From: JAJEAD01 sp965221555 | Lineage (GTDB): Bacteria > Pseudomonadota > Gammaproteobacteria > HK1 | DNA length: 64,000 nucleotides | Reading direction: 5' to 3' | NCBI GenBank assembly: GCA_965221555.1 | Contig: OZ244895.1 | Coordinates: forward strand, 1,860,001-1,924,000 | Part shown: positions 8,377-17,664 of the stretch, one piece after another | How the letters are laid out: every line of letters starts with the position of its first letter | Position numbering within the stretch: position 1 is the stretch's first letter | Made by a program: the position numbers and the translations under genes | The notes under the pieces: generated by a model | The model's database searches: none | Told to the model about the DNA's origin: nothing | What the model saw: only the letters and a program-made list of their open reading frames with translations

Positions 8377-8634
8377 CGGGGCTCAGTTTGCGAGAAGTCC
8401 TCGATCGAATTCAACCCCGGATTCCAATAAATCACTCGAAGTTACACCCATAGAAATCTGATTCATATGGGTATTGAGAGGTAACTCCTCGTTGCATCGA
8501 AGTGTCTTCGAGCATGACCGCACGAAGAGTCTCCGAAGGCATCCCCGCACCATGTCGCCGGAAGCAGGTGAAAATCTTGCCCGCGACGAGCCGTAACAGG
8601 GGTCCGTAGCGACGCAAGTTGGGTGCGTAACCTG
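8377..8634. other. Intergenic region upstream of rnpB and mraZ
   Basis: The gap between the rnpB 5' end and the mraZ promoter is comparatively AT-rich around 8420-8470, consistent with an rnpB promoter reading leftward. I could not assign a clear -35/-10 pair. No open frame here looks genuine. Confidence 0.4.
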
Positions 8635-8664
8635 TTGACAGTGGGAGAAAAGGGTCAACATAAT
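8635..8664 (+). promoter_or_regulatory. Promoter of the mraZ-led division/cell-wall operon
   Basis: A perfect -35 hexamer TTGACA (8635-8640) is followed after 18 bp by CATAAT (8659-8664), one mismatch from the sigma70 -10 consensus. Transcription would begin near 8671, just before the MraZ operator and about 45 bp upstream of the mraZ start. This is the clearest housekeeping promoter in the window and probably drives the following 17-gene cluster. Confidence 0.8.
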
Positions 8665-8672
8665 GCCTTGAA

Positions 8673-8697
8673 TGGGACGAAATGGGACATAGTGGAT
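8673..8697 (+). promoter_or_regulatory. MraZ operator (TGGGA repeats)
   Basis: Three pentamers spaced by 5 bp: TGGGA (8673-8677), TGGGA (8683-8687) and a weaker TGGAT (8693-8697). MraZ is known to bind direct TGGG(A/G) repeats with a 10-bp period just upstream of its own gene and repress the dcw operon. A further TGGGA lies inside the promoter spacer at 8642-8646. The position right after the predicted transcription start fits autorepression. Confidence 0.8.
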
Positions 8698-8713
8698 CCA
8701 GACCGGAGCGCTT

Positions 8714-9190
8714 GTGTTCAGAGGGGAGCATCCACTTACCTTGGACGACCGGGGGCGGGTCGCGGTGCCTTCGAAGTACCGTGAGCGGCTGCGCGAGAGT
8801 GCGGGCGGTCTCCTGGTGGTCAGCGTGAGTCTGATGGAGACCTGCCTCGTCGTGTATCCCTTTCCCGAGTGGCGGCGCATCGAGTCCGAGCTCGAGAAGA
8901 AACCGGCGATGGATCCTCAGGTGCACGCCGTCAACCATCTCCTGGTCGGAAAGGCGGCCGAATGCGAGATGGACGGTCATGGTCGCATCCTCCTCCCCCC
9001 GTCATTGCGCGAGTTCGCCGGCCTCGACCCCAAGGATGCCAAGGGGCGAAGCCTCCGGATGATCGGGCAGGTGCGCAAGTTCGAGCTGTGGCGTGAGGAC
9101 CGTTGGGACGAGCGTCTGAAGGGACTGCTCGAGAACATCGGCGAGATCGCCTCCAATCCACAGAGTGTGGTCGGCACCCTCGTGCTCTGA
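8714..9190 (+). CDS. mraZ: Transcriptional regulator MraZ
   Basis: MraZ is a SpoVT/AbrB-type DNA-binding protein that represses the dcw operon from its own promoter. The 158-residue product contains the two tandem half-barrel repeats: MFRGEHPLTLDDRGRVAVP with SKYRERL, and CEMDGHGRILLPPSLREFAGL. The start is GTG at 8714 behind GGAG (8705-8708). It is the first gene of the operon, 28 bp before rsmH, and its TGGGA operator lies just upstream, so autoregulation is likely. Confidence 0.95.
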   Translation: MFRGEHPLTLDDRGRVAVPSKYRERLRESAGGLLVVSVSLMETCLVVYPFPEWRRIESELEKKPAMDPQVHAVNHLLVGKAAECEMDGHGRILLPPSLREFAGLDPKDAKGRSLRMIGQVRKFELWREDRWDERLKGLLENIGEIASNPQSVVGTLVL

Positions 9191-9221
9191 GCTTCGAGCC
9201 GGATGGTGATGGATTGCGGTG

Positions 9222-10265
9222 ATGGAAGTTCGAGGGGCGGAAACAGATCTTCGGGTGCGCCCGGCGCGCTTCGCCGGGACGCGCACGGAGTTCGGGGGCT
9301 ACCGCCACGCGGAAGTGGTTGAGCCGGAATCACACACTCCGGTGATGCCAGCCGAGGTGCTCGCGGCGCTCGCGCCCCGGGAGGGAGGCCGCTACGTGGA
9401 CTGCACATACGGACGCGGGGGGCACACCCGCGCGGTCCTGCCGCGTCTGGGGCCTTCCGGCCGGATCCTCGCCCTGGACCGGGACCCCGACGCGATATCG
9501 GCCGCTTCGCCGCTGGCGGAGGCGGACTCCCGGCTCGTGGTCGCGCACGCCTCGTTCTCCTCGCTGGAGAGGCATTATCGCGCCGTATTCGGCGCATCCC
9601 AGGCCGACGGCGTGCTCTTCGACCTCGGGGTGTCTTCGCCGCAGCTCGAAGATCCTTCGAGAGGGTTCAGCTTTCGCCACGACGGCCCTCTCGACATGCG
9701 CATGAATCCCGCGAGCGACCGGAGCGCCGCCGACTGGCTGCGCGATGTGAGCGAAGCGCATCTGGTCGACACGCTGCGTTCTTTGGGGGAGGAGCCTTTC
9801 GCGAGGCGAATCGCCCGCGCGATCGTCAAGCGGCGGGTCAGCGCGCCGATTCTTCGCACGCGCGATCTCGCGGACCTGGTGACACAGGTGGTGGGTCGAG
9901 CGCGCCGGGGCCGATCACCCAGGGCGCCGCATCCCGCCACCGCCACCTTTCGCGCGCTGCGCATGGTGGTCAACCAGGAGCTCTCCGAGCTCGAGCAGGG
10001 TCTTCTCCAGGCGGCGCGCATCCTCTCCTCCGGGGGCCGACTCGTCGTCATCAGCTTTCACTCGCTCGAAGACCGTCTGACCAAGAGGTTCCTCCGGGAG
10101 CACGGGCGGGGACCTCGCGTTCCGCGCGCCCTCCCGATCGAGGACGAGCTCCTCGCGCGGGCCGCTTTCCGCCGCCCGGGTCCGGTGATTCGACCGAGCG
10201 AGACGGAGGTGGCTCGCAATCCGCGCGCGCGCAGCGCGTGCCTGCGCGTGGGGGAGATGACCTGA
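9222..10265 (+). CDS. rsmH: 16S rRNA N4-methyltransferase RsmH (MraW)
   Basis: RsmH methylates N4 of C1402 of 16S rRNA, the same nucleotide whose ribose is methylated by RsmI encoded nearby. Family landmarks are HTPVMPAEVLAAL, the SAM motif YVDCTYGRGGHTRAVL, LDRDPDAI, DGVLFDLGVSSPQLEDPSRG, PLDMRMNP, and RLVVISFHSLEDR. The protein is about 347 residues, some 30-35 longer at the N terminus than usual. A GTG (9219) and ATG (9222) are adjacent, and a later GTG near 9315 would give the normal length, so the start is uncertain. Its stop overlaps the ftsL ATG (TGATG). Confidence 0.93.
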   Translation: MEVRGAETDLRVRPARFAGTRTEFGGYRHAEVVEPESHTPVMPAEVLAALAPREGGRYVDCTYGRGGHTRAVLPRLGPSGRILALDRDPDAISAASPLAEADSRLVVAHASFSSLERHYRAVFGASQADGVLFDLGVSSPQLEDPSRGFSFRHDGPLDMRMNPASDRSAADWLRDVSEAHLVDTLRSLGEEPFARRIARAIVKRRVSAPILRTRDLADLVTQVVGRARRGRSPRAPHPATATFRALRMVVNQELSELEQGLLQAARILSSGGRLVVISFHSLEDRLTKRFLREHGRGPRVPRALPIEDELLARAAFRRPGPVIRPSETEVARNPRARSACLRVGEMT

Positions 10266-10528
10266 TGCGCGCCGCGGTTCACGCCGGACTCTTTCTCGCC
10301 CTGATCGCCTCGGGGGTGGGCGTAATCCACACCCAGTACCTTCATCGCAAGCTCTTCGTCGAGCTCAAGGCGCTGGAGTACGAGCGCGACACGATGGAGG
10401 ACGAGTGGGGCCGCCTGCTCCTGGAGCGCAGCGTGTGGGCGGCACGCGGCCGGGTCGAGCAGATCGCGCACGCGCGACTGGGGCTCGAGATGCCGGCGGC
10501 GGCGGACATCGTGCTGGTGATCCCCTGA
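10265..10528 (+). CDS. ftsL: Cell division protein FtsL
   Basis: FtsL is a small bitopic inner-membrane protein that links FtsQ-FtsB to FtsW-FtsI in the divisome. The 87-residue product has a short N terminus, one membrane segment (AGLFLALIASGVGVIHTQY, about residues 6-24), then a periplasmic coiled coil (LFVELKALEYERDTMEDEWGRL) and the family ending VEQIAHARLGLEMP. It starts at the ATG overlapping the rsmH stop and is followed 10 bp later by ftsI, as expected in this operon. Confidence 0.92.
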   Translation: MRAAVHAGLFLALIASGVGVIHTQYLHRKLFVELKALEYERDTMEDEWGRLLLERSVWAARGRVEQIAHARLGLEMPAAADIVLVIP

Positions 10529-10538
10529 GGGCCGGGCG

Positions 10539-12299
10539 GTGGACGAGCTCATTCAATCGGTTCGGCCGCGCGCACCGGGGCGCCGCTACCTCGCGACGGC
10601 GATGGTGACGGCGGCCGCGATGGCGCTGGTGGGGTGGGCGGCATACCTCAATCTGAACCAGGGCGCCTTTCTGCAACAGGAGGGCGAGGCGAGACATCTG
10701 CGGGAAGCGGCCATCTCCGCCCATCGTGGCAAGATTCTCGATCGCAGCGGACGGCCGCTCGCGATCAGCGCGCCGGTCTTCTCGGTATGGACCGATCCGA
10801 GCGCTTTCATCGAGTCGGCGGAGAACTTCGAGGCGCTGGCGGAGCTGCTCGAAGTGACGCCGGAAGGGCTTCGGGACTCGATTGCCGCGCGCGCCGGTTC
10901 GGAGTTCCTGTACCTGCGCCGTCAAGTCACGCCGGCGCTCGCCGAACGCGTGCGCGCGCTCGACATCCCCGGAATCGGACTGAGGCGCGAGTACCGCCGC
11001 TACTACCCTCTCGGGGAGGCGGCGAGTCACGTCGTCGGATTCGCCGGGGTGGATGAGCACGGGCAGGAAGGGATAGAGCTCGCCTTCGAAGCTCGCCTGG
11101 CCGGGCGTCCGGGGGCGGAACGGGTGCTGCGCGACAACCGCGGGCGAATCGTCGAGCGAGTCGAACGGCTCGAATCCCCGCGTCCGGGGGAAGACATCGT
11201 GCTCAGCATAGATGCGCAGATTCAGCATCTCGCCTACCGGGCGCTGCTCGAGGGAGTGAAGGAACACCAGGCGAGCGCCGGCTCGGCGGTAGTTCTCGAC
11301 GTTACGAGCGGCGAAGTGCTGGCAATGGTCAATCAGCCTTCCTACAACCCCAATCGCCGCGATCGGTCCGCGGGCGGGCGCCTGCGCAACCGGGCAATCA
11401 CCGATGTGTTCGAGCCCGGCTCCACGATCAAACCCTTCATCGTGGCGGCGGCGCTGGAAAGTGGACACTTCAACGTCAACAGCGTCGTCGATACCACCCC
11501 GGGGACCTTCCGGGTCGGCCGCCACACGGTGCGCGATGTGCGCAACTTCGGGGTCATGGACGTCGCCACCGTGATTATCAAGTCGAGCAACATCGGCGCC
11601 ACCAAGCTCGCGCTCGCGATCGATCCGGAGCTCACCTGGCGCCGGCTGTCCTTCGTGGGGTTCGGCGCGAGCAGTGCGAGCGGGTTTCCGGGCGAGGCGC
11701 AGGGGGTGCTCAACCACTTCTCCGGATGGCGCCGTACCGAGCACGTGACGCTTGCCTACGGGTACGGTGTTTCGGTCACCGCGCTGCAGCTTGCCCGGGC
11801 CTACGCGGTGATCGCCAACGGGGGGCTCATGCCCCGCATCACCTTCGAGCGCGCCGGCGATCCGGGGGAGTGGGAAAGAGTGATGTCCCCGACCACTGCG
11901 CGCCAGATGCGTCACGTGCTGGAAGCGGTGGTGGCTCCCGGCGGAACCGGGCGGCTCGCGCAGGTGGCGGGATACCGGGTCGGAGGCAAGACCGGTACCT
12001 CGCGAAAGATTATCGGCGATGGCTATGCCGAGGGCCGGTACATTTCGCTCTTTGCGGGCATGGCGCCCATGTCCCGGCCGCGGTTGGTGATCGTGGTGAT
12101 GGTCGACGATCCGTCGGGCAAGCACTACTACGGGGGCCGGGTCGCGGCTCCGATCTTTTCCCGGATCGCGCAAGGGGCGCTGCGCGTTCTCGCCGTTGCG
12201 CCCGACGACCACGCGGTCATGACGAGGCGGGTGCATCTCGGCGGCGAAGAAGACGCTTCGCACCTGCGCCTCTCGGCTGCGCCGCGGGACCTCCAGTGA
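10539..12299 (+). CDS. ftsI: Peptidoglycan transpeptidase FtsI (PBP3)
   Basis: FtsI is the septal class B penicillin-binding protein that cross-links new peptidoglycan. The 586-residue protein has one N-terminal membrane helix (about 18-39), a pedestal region starting AHRGKILDRSGRPLA, and a transpeptidase domain with the three active-site motifs: STIKPF (Ser295, nucleophile), SSN (349-351) and KTGTS (from 484). GTG at 10539 is the start. The stop TGA overlaps the murE GTG by three bases. No sign of inactivation. Confidence 0.96.
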   Translation: MDELIQSVRPRAPGRRYLATAMVTAAAMALVGWAAYLNLNQGAFLQQEGEARHLREAAISAHRGKILDRSGRPLAISAPVFSVWTDPSAFIESAENFEALAELLEVTPEGLRDSIAARAGSEFLYLRRQVTPALAERVRALDIPGIGLRREYRRYYPLGEAASHVVGFAGVDEHGQEGIELAFEARLAGRPGAERVLRDNRGRIVERVERLESPRPGEDIVLSIDAQIQHLAYRALLEGVKEHQASAGSAVVLDVTSGEVLAMVNQPSYNPNRRDRSAGGRLRNRAITDVFEPGSTIKPFIVAAALESGHFNVNSVVDTTPGTFRVGRHTVRDVRNFGVMDVATVIIKSSNIGATKLALAIDPELTWRRLSFVGFGASSASGFPGEAQGVLNHFSGWRRTEHVTLAYGYGVSVTALQLARAYAVIANGGLMPRITFERAGDPGEWERVMSPTTARQMRHVLEAVVAPGGTGRLAQVAGYRVGGKTGTSRKIIGDGYAEGRYISLFAGMAPMSRPRLVIVVMVDDPSGKHYYGGRVAAPIFSRIAQGALRVLAVAPDDHAVMTRRVHLGGEEDASHLRLSAAPRDLQ

Positions 12300-13834
12300 A
12301 CGCTCCCCATCAGCTCGGAGCCCTGTTGGAGGAGTCGAGGTCGCCCCGGGAGTACCCGGAGTGCGCGGTGCACGCTCTGCGCGGCGACAGCCGGGAGGTC
12401 GGCCCGGGAGATGTGTTCTTCGCGCGCGCGGGAAGCTGCTTCGATGGCCGCGGGTTCATTGATGCGGCCTGCGAGGCGGGCGCGGCGGCAGTGGTGTACG
12501 AGGGGGAGGGCGAGATGCGGCGCCACCCCGCCGGCGCATGGCTGGTGCCGGTGCCGGACCTGCCTCGCGCCCTCGGGCGGGCGGCCGCGCGCTTCCACGG
12601 CCACCCTTCGCGTGCGCTCGAGGTGGTCGGAGTGACCGGGACCAACGGCAAGACCTCCGTTTCACACTTCGTGGCGCGGGCGATGGCGCACCTGCACGGC
12701 AGCGCCTCCCGGTGCATGGTGCAGGGCACCCTGGGGTACGGCAGTCTGGATCGCCTGGAGCCGGCGTCGCTTACTACCCCGGACGCCATCAGCGTGCACC
12801 GGCAGCTCGCCGACATGAGGCGCCGGGGAGCCCGCCAGGTCGTGATGGAAGTCTCCTCTCACGCTCTCGATCAGGAGCGGGTGGCGGGGGTGCGCTTCAA
12901 GACCGCGGTGTTCACGAACCTCTCCCGCGATCACCTCGACTACCACCGTGACATGGCCACCTACGGCCGCAGCAAACGACGCCTCTTCGAGACCGAGGAC
13001 CTCGGCTTCGCGGTCGTCAATCTGGGAGATGCCTTCGGTCGCAGTCTCCTCGCCATGGTGCCCGAGTCGGTGCGGCTGCTCTGCTATCGACTCGCGGGGG
13101 GCGCCGCGGCTGCGCAGATCCCCAAGTTCCGATCCCGGATCGAAGTGACCGGGCGCCTGGTGCGCGCGGACACCTCCGGGCTGGAGGTCGCCATCCATAC
13201 CCCGTGGGGTGAGGGCAGCGTGCGTTCTCCCTTGCTCGGACGCTTCAACGCCGAGAACCTGCTCGCCGCGCTTTCGGTGCTGCTCACCCTGGGCGTGTCC
13301 CTGGAGGCGGCCTGTCGCGCGCTCTCCCGGGTCAAGCCCGTGGCGGGACGCATGCAGTGCCTGGGCGGGCGGGATCGCGCACCGCTGGTGGTGATCGACT
13401 ATGCCCACACCCCGGACGCGCTCGAGAACGCGCTGCGCACGCTGCGTGAGCAGGCGCGCGGAAGAGTGTGGTGCGTTTTCGGATGCGGGGGGAATCGTGA
13501 TCCGGGAAAGCGTCCTCAGATGGGCGAGGTGGCGTCGAGACTGGCCGACTCCCTGGTCATCACTGACGACAACCCGAGACATGAAGACGGCGGGCGCATC
13601 ATCGAGGAGATCCGCACCGGGATCGCGGGTACCGGCCCGGTAATGGTCGAACGCGATCGCCGGGAAGCGCTGCGCTTCGCGGTGGAGCACGCATCGGACG
13701 AAGACGTGGTGCTGGTTGCCGGCAAGGGCCACGAGACCTGGCAGGAGGTGGGTGGCGTATGCCGGCCCTTCAGCGACGAGGCGGAGGTGACGCGGCTGCT
13801 CGCCCGGGACTCTCGCGCGGGAGGCCCGCGGTGA
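12296..13834 (+). CDS. murE: UDP-MurNAc-tripeptide synthetase MurE (meso-diaminopimelate adding)
   Basis: MurE ligates the third residue to UDP-MurNAc-L-Ala-D-Glu in the cytoplasm. The 512-residue product has the Mur-ligase ATP loop GVTGTNGKTS (about 113-122), the carbamylated-lysine region YGRSKRRLF, DYAHTPDALENAL, and FGCGGNRDPGKRPQMG. The amino-acid-specificity motif reads DNPR (425-428) with HED following, which in this family indicates meso-diaminopimelate rather than lysine. GTG 12296 overlaps the ftsI stop (GTGA), and the end overlaps murF the same way. Confidence 0.96.
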   Translation: MNAPHQLGALLEESRSPREYPECAVHALRGDSREVGPGDVFFARAGSCFDGRGFIDAACEAGAAAVVYEGEGEMRRHPAGAWLVPVPDLPRALGRAAARFHGHPSRALEVVGVTGTNGKTSVSHFVARAMAHLHGSASRCMVQGTLGYGSLDRLEPASLTTPDAISVHRQLADMRRRGARQVVMEVSSHALDQERVAGVRFKTAVFTNLSRDHLDYHRDMATYGRSKRRLFETEDLGFAVVNLGDAFGRSLLAMVPESVRLLCYRLAGGAAAAQIPKFRSRIEVTGRLVRADTSGLEVAIHTPWGEGSVRSPLLGRFNAENLLAALSVLLTLGVSLEAACRALSRVKPVAGRMQCLGGRDRAPLVVIDYAHTPDALENALRTLREQARGRVWCVFGCGGNRDPGKRPQMGEVASRLADSLVITDDNPRHEDGGRIIEEIRTGIAGTGPVMVERDRREALRFAVEHASDEDVVLVAGKGHETWQEVGGVCRPFSDEAEVTRLLARDSRAGGPR

Positions 13835-15174
13835 TCCGGATGCGCCTGTCGGAGGCGGCCCGCGCCATCGAGGCGCGCCTGCGAGGCGCGGATGTCGCGT
13901 TTCACGGTGTGGCCATCGACTCGCGCCGGGTCGAGCCCGGCGCGCTCTTCGTGGCGCTTCCCGGTGCGCATCACGATGGTCACGAGTTCGTGGCCGACGC
14001 CGATGCGCGGGGAGCGAGTGCGGCGCTCGTGGCCCGATCGGAGGGGTTCGCGCTGCCGGTGCTTGAAGTGCGCGATACCGGGCAGGCGTTCACCCGCCTT
14101 GCTCTGCACTGGCGCCGGCGCTACGCCCCCCGGGTGGTTGCGGTGACCGGCAGCAACGGCAAGACCACGGTCAAGGAAATGCTGGCCGCGATTCTCGGTC
14201 ACGAGACTTCGACCTTGGCGACCCGGGGCAACCTCAACAACGAGCTGGGCGTGCCCCTGACCCTGCTCGCGCTCGACGCCTCGCACGAGACCCTGGTGGT
14301 CGAACTCGGCGCCAATCATGCCGGCGAGATCGGGCGTCTCTCCTCCCTCGTGCGCCCCGACGTGGCGGTGATCACGCAATGCGCTCCCGCCCATCTGGAG
14401 GGCTTCGGCACCCTGGAGGGTGTCGCCCGGGCGAAGGGCGAGATCTTCGAGGGCATGGCGCGGGACGGGGTCACGGTGCTGAACGCGGAGGACTCCTTCG
14501 CAGGCCTGTGGAAGGAGCTCGCGGCGCCGCGGCGCACGCTCACCTTCGGCCTCGATGTGGACGCGGACCTGCGCGGAGTCTGGACGCCGACCGGCCAGGG
14601 GAGCGTGATCGAGATGCGGGGCGCGCTCGGCCCCCTGGACGTGAGTCTGGCTCTTCCGGGTCGTCACAACGCGATGAACGCGCTCGCGGCCGCCGCCGCA
14701 TCGTTCGCGGCGGGGTGCTCGTCCGATGCGGTGCGCAGCGGCCTCGCCGCAATGCGGCCGGTGCCGGGCCGGCTGCAGACCCGAACGCTTCGCCCCGGTC
14801 TCACTCTCATCGATGACACCTACAACGCCAATCCGGCTTCGCTCAAGGCGGGACTCGAAGTGCTCGCCACCCATCCCGGCCGACGCTGGCTGGTGCTGGG
14901 AGACATGGGGGAGCTGGGCCCGGAAGCGACGCGCCGACACGAGGAAGCGGGAGACGCCGCGCGTCTGCTGGGCGTGGAGCGCCTCTACACCACGGGGCGC
15001 TCGAGCGCGCGCGCGAGCTGCCGTTTCGGGGAGGGCGCCACCCACTTCGACACCCGCAGCGACCTCATCGAGGCGCTGATTGGCGATCTGCCGGGAAACG
15101 TGACGGTTCTGGTGAAGGGTTCCCGCGCGATGGGCATGGAAGGTGTGGTGCAGGCACTCGCCGCCCGCGCTTGA
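13831..15174 (+). CDS. murF: UDP-MurNAc-pentapeptide synthetase MurF
   Basis: MurF adds the D-Ala-D-Ala dipeptide to UDP-MurNAc-tripeptide, completing the cytoplasmic precursor. The 447-residue protein has the N-terminal substrate domain (GVAIDSRRVEPGALFVALPG), the ATP loop TGSNGKTTVKEML (GSNGKT at 107-112), TRGNLNNELGVPLTLL, ELGANHAGEI, IDDTYNANPASLKAGLE, and VLVKGSRAMGME near the end. Start GTG 13831 overlaps the murE stop (GTGA); ATG 13840 is an alternative. Confidence 0.95.
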   Translation: MIRMRLSEAARAIEARLRGADVAFHGVAIDSRRVEPGALFVALPGAHHDGHEFVADADARGASAALVARSEGFALPVLEVRDTGQAFTRLALHWRRRYAPRVVAVTGSNGKTTVKEMLAAILGHETSTLATRGNLNNELGVPLTLLALDASHETLVVELGANHAGEIGRLSSLVRPDVAVITQCAPAHLEGFGTLEGVARAKGEIFEGMARDGVTVLNAEDSFAGLWKELAAPRRTLTFGLDVDADLRGVWTPTGQGSVIEMRGALGPLDVSLALPGRHNAMNALAAAAASFAAGCSSDAVRSGLAAMRPVPGRLQTRTLRPGLTLIDDTYNANPASLKAGLEVLATHPGRRWLVLGDMGELGPEATRRHEEAGDAARLLGVERLYTTGRSSARASCRFGEGATHFDTRSDLIEALIGDLPGNVTVLVKGSRAMGMEGVVQALAARA

Positions 15175-15196
15175 AACGACGACACGCAAGACGCCG

Positions 15197-16279
15197 ATGC
15201 TTCTCGAACTCACCGAGCTGCTGACCCGGGTCCATTCCGGGTTCAGCGTGTTTCAGTACATCACCCTTCGGGCCATCCTGGGGGTGTTGACCGCGCTCGC
15301 GATCTCGCTGCTCGTCGGACCCGCGATGATCCGCCACCTGAGTCGTCTGCATATCGGCCAGACGGTGCGAGACGATGGCCCGCGCTCGCACCTGTCGAAG
15401 GTCGGCACCCCGACCATGGGAGGTTCCCTCATTCTGGTCGCGGTGGGCGTCAGCACCCTGTTCTGGTCGGATCTGGCCAACCGCTTCGTGTGGGTGGTGC
15501 TGCTCGTGACCCTGGCCTTCGGCGCGGTGGGCGGGGTCGACGACTATCGCAAGCTCGTGCGGGGCGACTCCCGTGGCCTGCCGGCTCGCATCAAGTACCT
15601 GTGGCAGTCGGTCATCGGCCTCGCGACCGCACTCTTTCTCTACTACAGCGCGACCTCGCCGGCGGAGACCGCGCTCATCGTGCCCTTCTTCAAGGACTTC
15701 GTGCTCGAGATCGGGTGGGTCTTCATCCCTCTCACTTACTTCGTCATCGTCGGCACCAGCAACGCGGTCAATCTCACCGACGGGCTCGACGGACTCGCGA
15801 TCATGCCGGCGGTACTGGTGGCGGGAGCGCTTGGCATCTTCGCCTACGTGACCGGCCACGCGGGGTTCGCCGGCTACCTTGGATTCCCGCACATCGGCGG
15901 GGTGGGCGAGGTGGTGGTCTTCTGCGGCGCCATCGTCGGCGCCGGCCTGGGTTTCCTGTGGTTCAACGCCTATCCGGCGCAAGTGTTCATGGGTGATGTC
16001 GGCGCGCTCGCCCTCGGCGCCGCCCTCGGAGTCGTCGCGGTGCTGGTGCGCCAGGAACTCGTTCTGCTCGTCATGGGTGGCGTGTTCGTCATGGAGACGA
16101 TGTCGGTCATCATCCAGGTCGCCTCCTACAAGATGACGGGCCGGCGTGTGTTTCGCATGGCGCCCCTGCATCACCACTTCGAGCTCAAGGGCTGGCCGGA
16201 ACCGCGGGTAATCGTCCGCTTCTGGGTGCTGACGGTGATCTTCGTCCTTGTCGGCCTCGCCACCCTGAAGATCCGGTGA
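15197..16279 (+). CDS. mraY: Phospho-MurNAc-pentapeptide translocase MraY
   Basis: MraY transfers phospho-MurNAc-pentapeptide to undecaprenyl phosphate, making lipid I at the inner membrane. The product is 360 residues, the same as E. coli, with about ten membrane helices. Signature segments are visible: VGTPTMGG, the catalytic-Asp motif VDDYRK, NAVNLTDGLDGLA, FMGDVGALALG, and the C-terminal APLHHHFELKGWPE. Start ATG 15197 lies 22 bp behind murF. The stop overlaps the murD start (TGATG). Confidence 0.97.
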   Translation: MLLELTELLTRVHSGFSVFQYITLRAILGVLTALAISLLVGPAMIRHLSRLHIGQTVRDDGPRSHLSKVGTPTMGGSLILVAVGVSTLFWSDLANRFVWVVLLVTLAFGAVGGVDDYRKLVRGDSRGLPARIKYLWQSVIGLATALFLYYSATSPAETALIVPFFKDFVLEIGWVFIPLTYFVIVGTSNAVNLTDGLDGLAIMPAVLVAGALGIFAYVTGHAGFAGYLGFPHIGGVGEVVVFCGAIVGAGLGFLWFNAYPAQVFMGDVGALALGAALGVVAVLVRQELVLLVMGGVFVMETMSVIIQVASYKMTGRRVFRMAPLHHHFELKGWPEPRVIVRFWVLTVIFVLVGLATLKIR

Positions 16280-17664
16280 TGATGGGAGGGGAGGCCTTGG
16301 CAATCGACTCCGTGGCGTTGCGCGAAAGCCGCGAAGCGGGCGCGCCCCCGACGGTTCTGGTCGTCGGCCTGGGCAAGACCGGACTGTCGTGCGTCGAGCA
16401 CTTGAGCGCGCGAGGGGTCGCGGTATCCGTGGTCGACTCCCGCGCCGCCCCCCCGGCTCTCGATGCGCTGCGCGAACGCTACCCCGAGGTGGAAGTGCGC
16501 TGTGGCGGCTTCGATCCGCGGTGCTTCGAAGCGGCGGAAATGATCGTGGCGAGTCCGGGAGTCTCGCTCCGCGAGGCGCCGGTCGCGGCGGCGATCGCCC
16601 GGGGGACGGAAGTGATCGGCGATATCGAGCTCTTCGCGCGCGCGGCGGATGCGCCGGTGGTCGCGGTCACGGGCTCGAACGGAAAGAGCACCGTGGTTTC
16701 GATGGTGGGCGAGATGGCGCGGCGCGCGGGACGCGCGGTGCAAATCGGCGCCAATCTCGGGGAGCCGGCCCTGTCGCTGCTCGGCCGCGGCGCGGAGCTC
16801 TATGTGCTCGAGCTCTCGAGCTTTCAGCTCGAACGCACCTTCTCGCTGCGCCCGGCCGCGGCGGTGGTCCTGAATGTGGCTGCCGATCACATGGACCGCC
16901 ACGGCAGCATCGAGGAGTACGCGAACACCAAGCGCCGTATCTACGACGGCGCGTGCCTGGCGGTCGTCAATCGCGAAGATCTCCGGGTGCGCTCCATGGT
17001 GGCGGCGCCGCGGCGGCGGATCGTCTTCTCGCGGGACGAGCCGGACGAAGGGGAGTTCGGCGTTTCCGGCGCGGGCGCCGACGCGTGGCTCGCGTTCGGG
17101 AAGAAGCGATTGATGCGGGTGGACCGCCTGCCCCTGGCGGGACGCCACAACATCGCCAACGCGCTCGCCGCGCTCGCGCTCGGCTACGCCGTCGATCTTC
17201 CCTTCCCCGCGATGCTGGAGGCGTTGCGCACGTTCCGCGGCCTCGCCCATCGCTGCCAGTTCGTGGCGGAGCGGGCCGGCGTGCGCTGGTACGACGACTC
17301 GAAGGCGACCAACGTGGGGGCAACGCTCGCCGCGGTCGAGGGACTCGCCGGCGACGGAGGCCTGATCCTGATCGCGGGAGGGGAGGGCAAGGGAGCCGAC
17401 TTCTCGCCACTGCGCCGCGCGGTGGCGGCGCATGTGCAGGCGGTGGTGCTCTTCGGCCGGGATGCGCCCCTTCTGCAAAGCGCGCTCGAGGGTGCGGCGC
17501 CGCTGTACCGGTGCGCCGATCTGGGGGAGGCGGTGGAGCGCGCCGGCCGCCTCGCCCGCGCCGGGGGACAGGTGCTCTTCTCGCCCGCCTGCGCGAGCTT
17601 CGACATGTTCGACGACTACCGGGCGAGGGGCCGGGCGTTCATCCGACTGGTCGGGACACCCTGA
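16279..17664 (+). CDS. murD: UDP-MurNAc-L-Ala-D-Glu ligase MurD
   Basis: MurD adds D-glutamate to UDP-MurNAc-L-Ala. The approximately 461-residue product starts with a Rossmann-like UDP-binding domain (VLVVGLGKTGLSCVEHL), then the ATP loop VTGSNGKSTVVSM (GSNGKS about 132-137), ELSSFQLERT, NVAADHMDRHGS, WYDDSKATNVGAT and LIAGGEGKGADFSPL. Three in-frame starts occur in a row (GTG 16276, ATG 16279, ATG 16282). I use 16279, whose A is the last base of the mraY stop. It overlaps ftsW at its end (TGATG). Confidence 0.95.
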   Translation: MMGGEALAIDSVALRESREAGAPPTVLVVGLGKTGLSCVEHLSARGVAVSVVDSRAAPPALDALRERYPEVEVRCGGFDPRCFEAAEMIVASPGVSLREAPVAAAIARGTEVIGDIELFARAADAPVVAVTGSNGKSTVVSMVGEMARRAGRAVQIGANLGEPALSLLGRGAELYVLELSSFQLERTFSLRPAAAVVLNVAADHMDRHGSIEEYANTKRRIYDGACLAVVNREDLRVRSMVAAPRRRIVFSRDEPDEGEFGVSGAGADAWLAFGKKRLMRVDRLPLAGRHNIANALAALALGYAVDLPFPAMLEALRTFRGLAHRCQFVAERAGVRWYDDSKATNVGATLAAVEGLAGDGGLILIAGGEGKGADFSPLRRAVAAHVQAVVLFGRDAPLLQSALEGAAPLYRCADLGEAVERAGRLARAGGQVLFSPACASFDMFDDYRARGRAFIRLVGTP

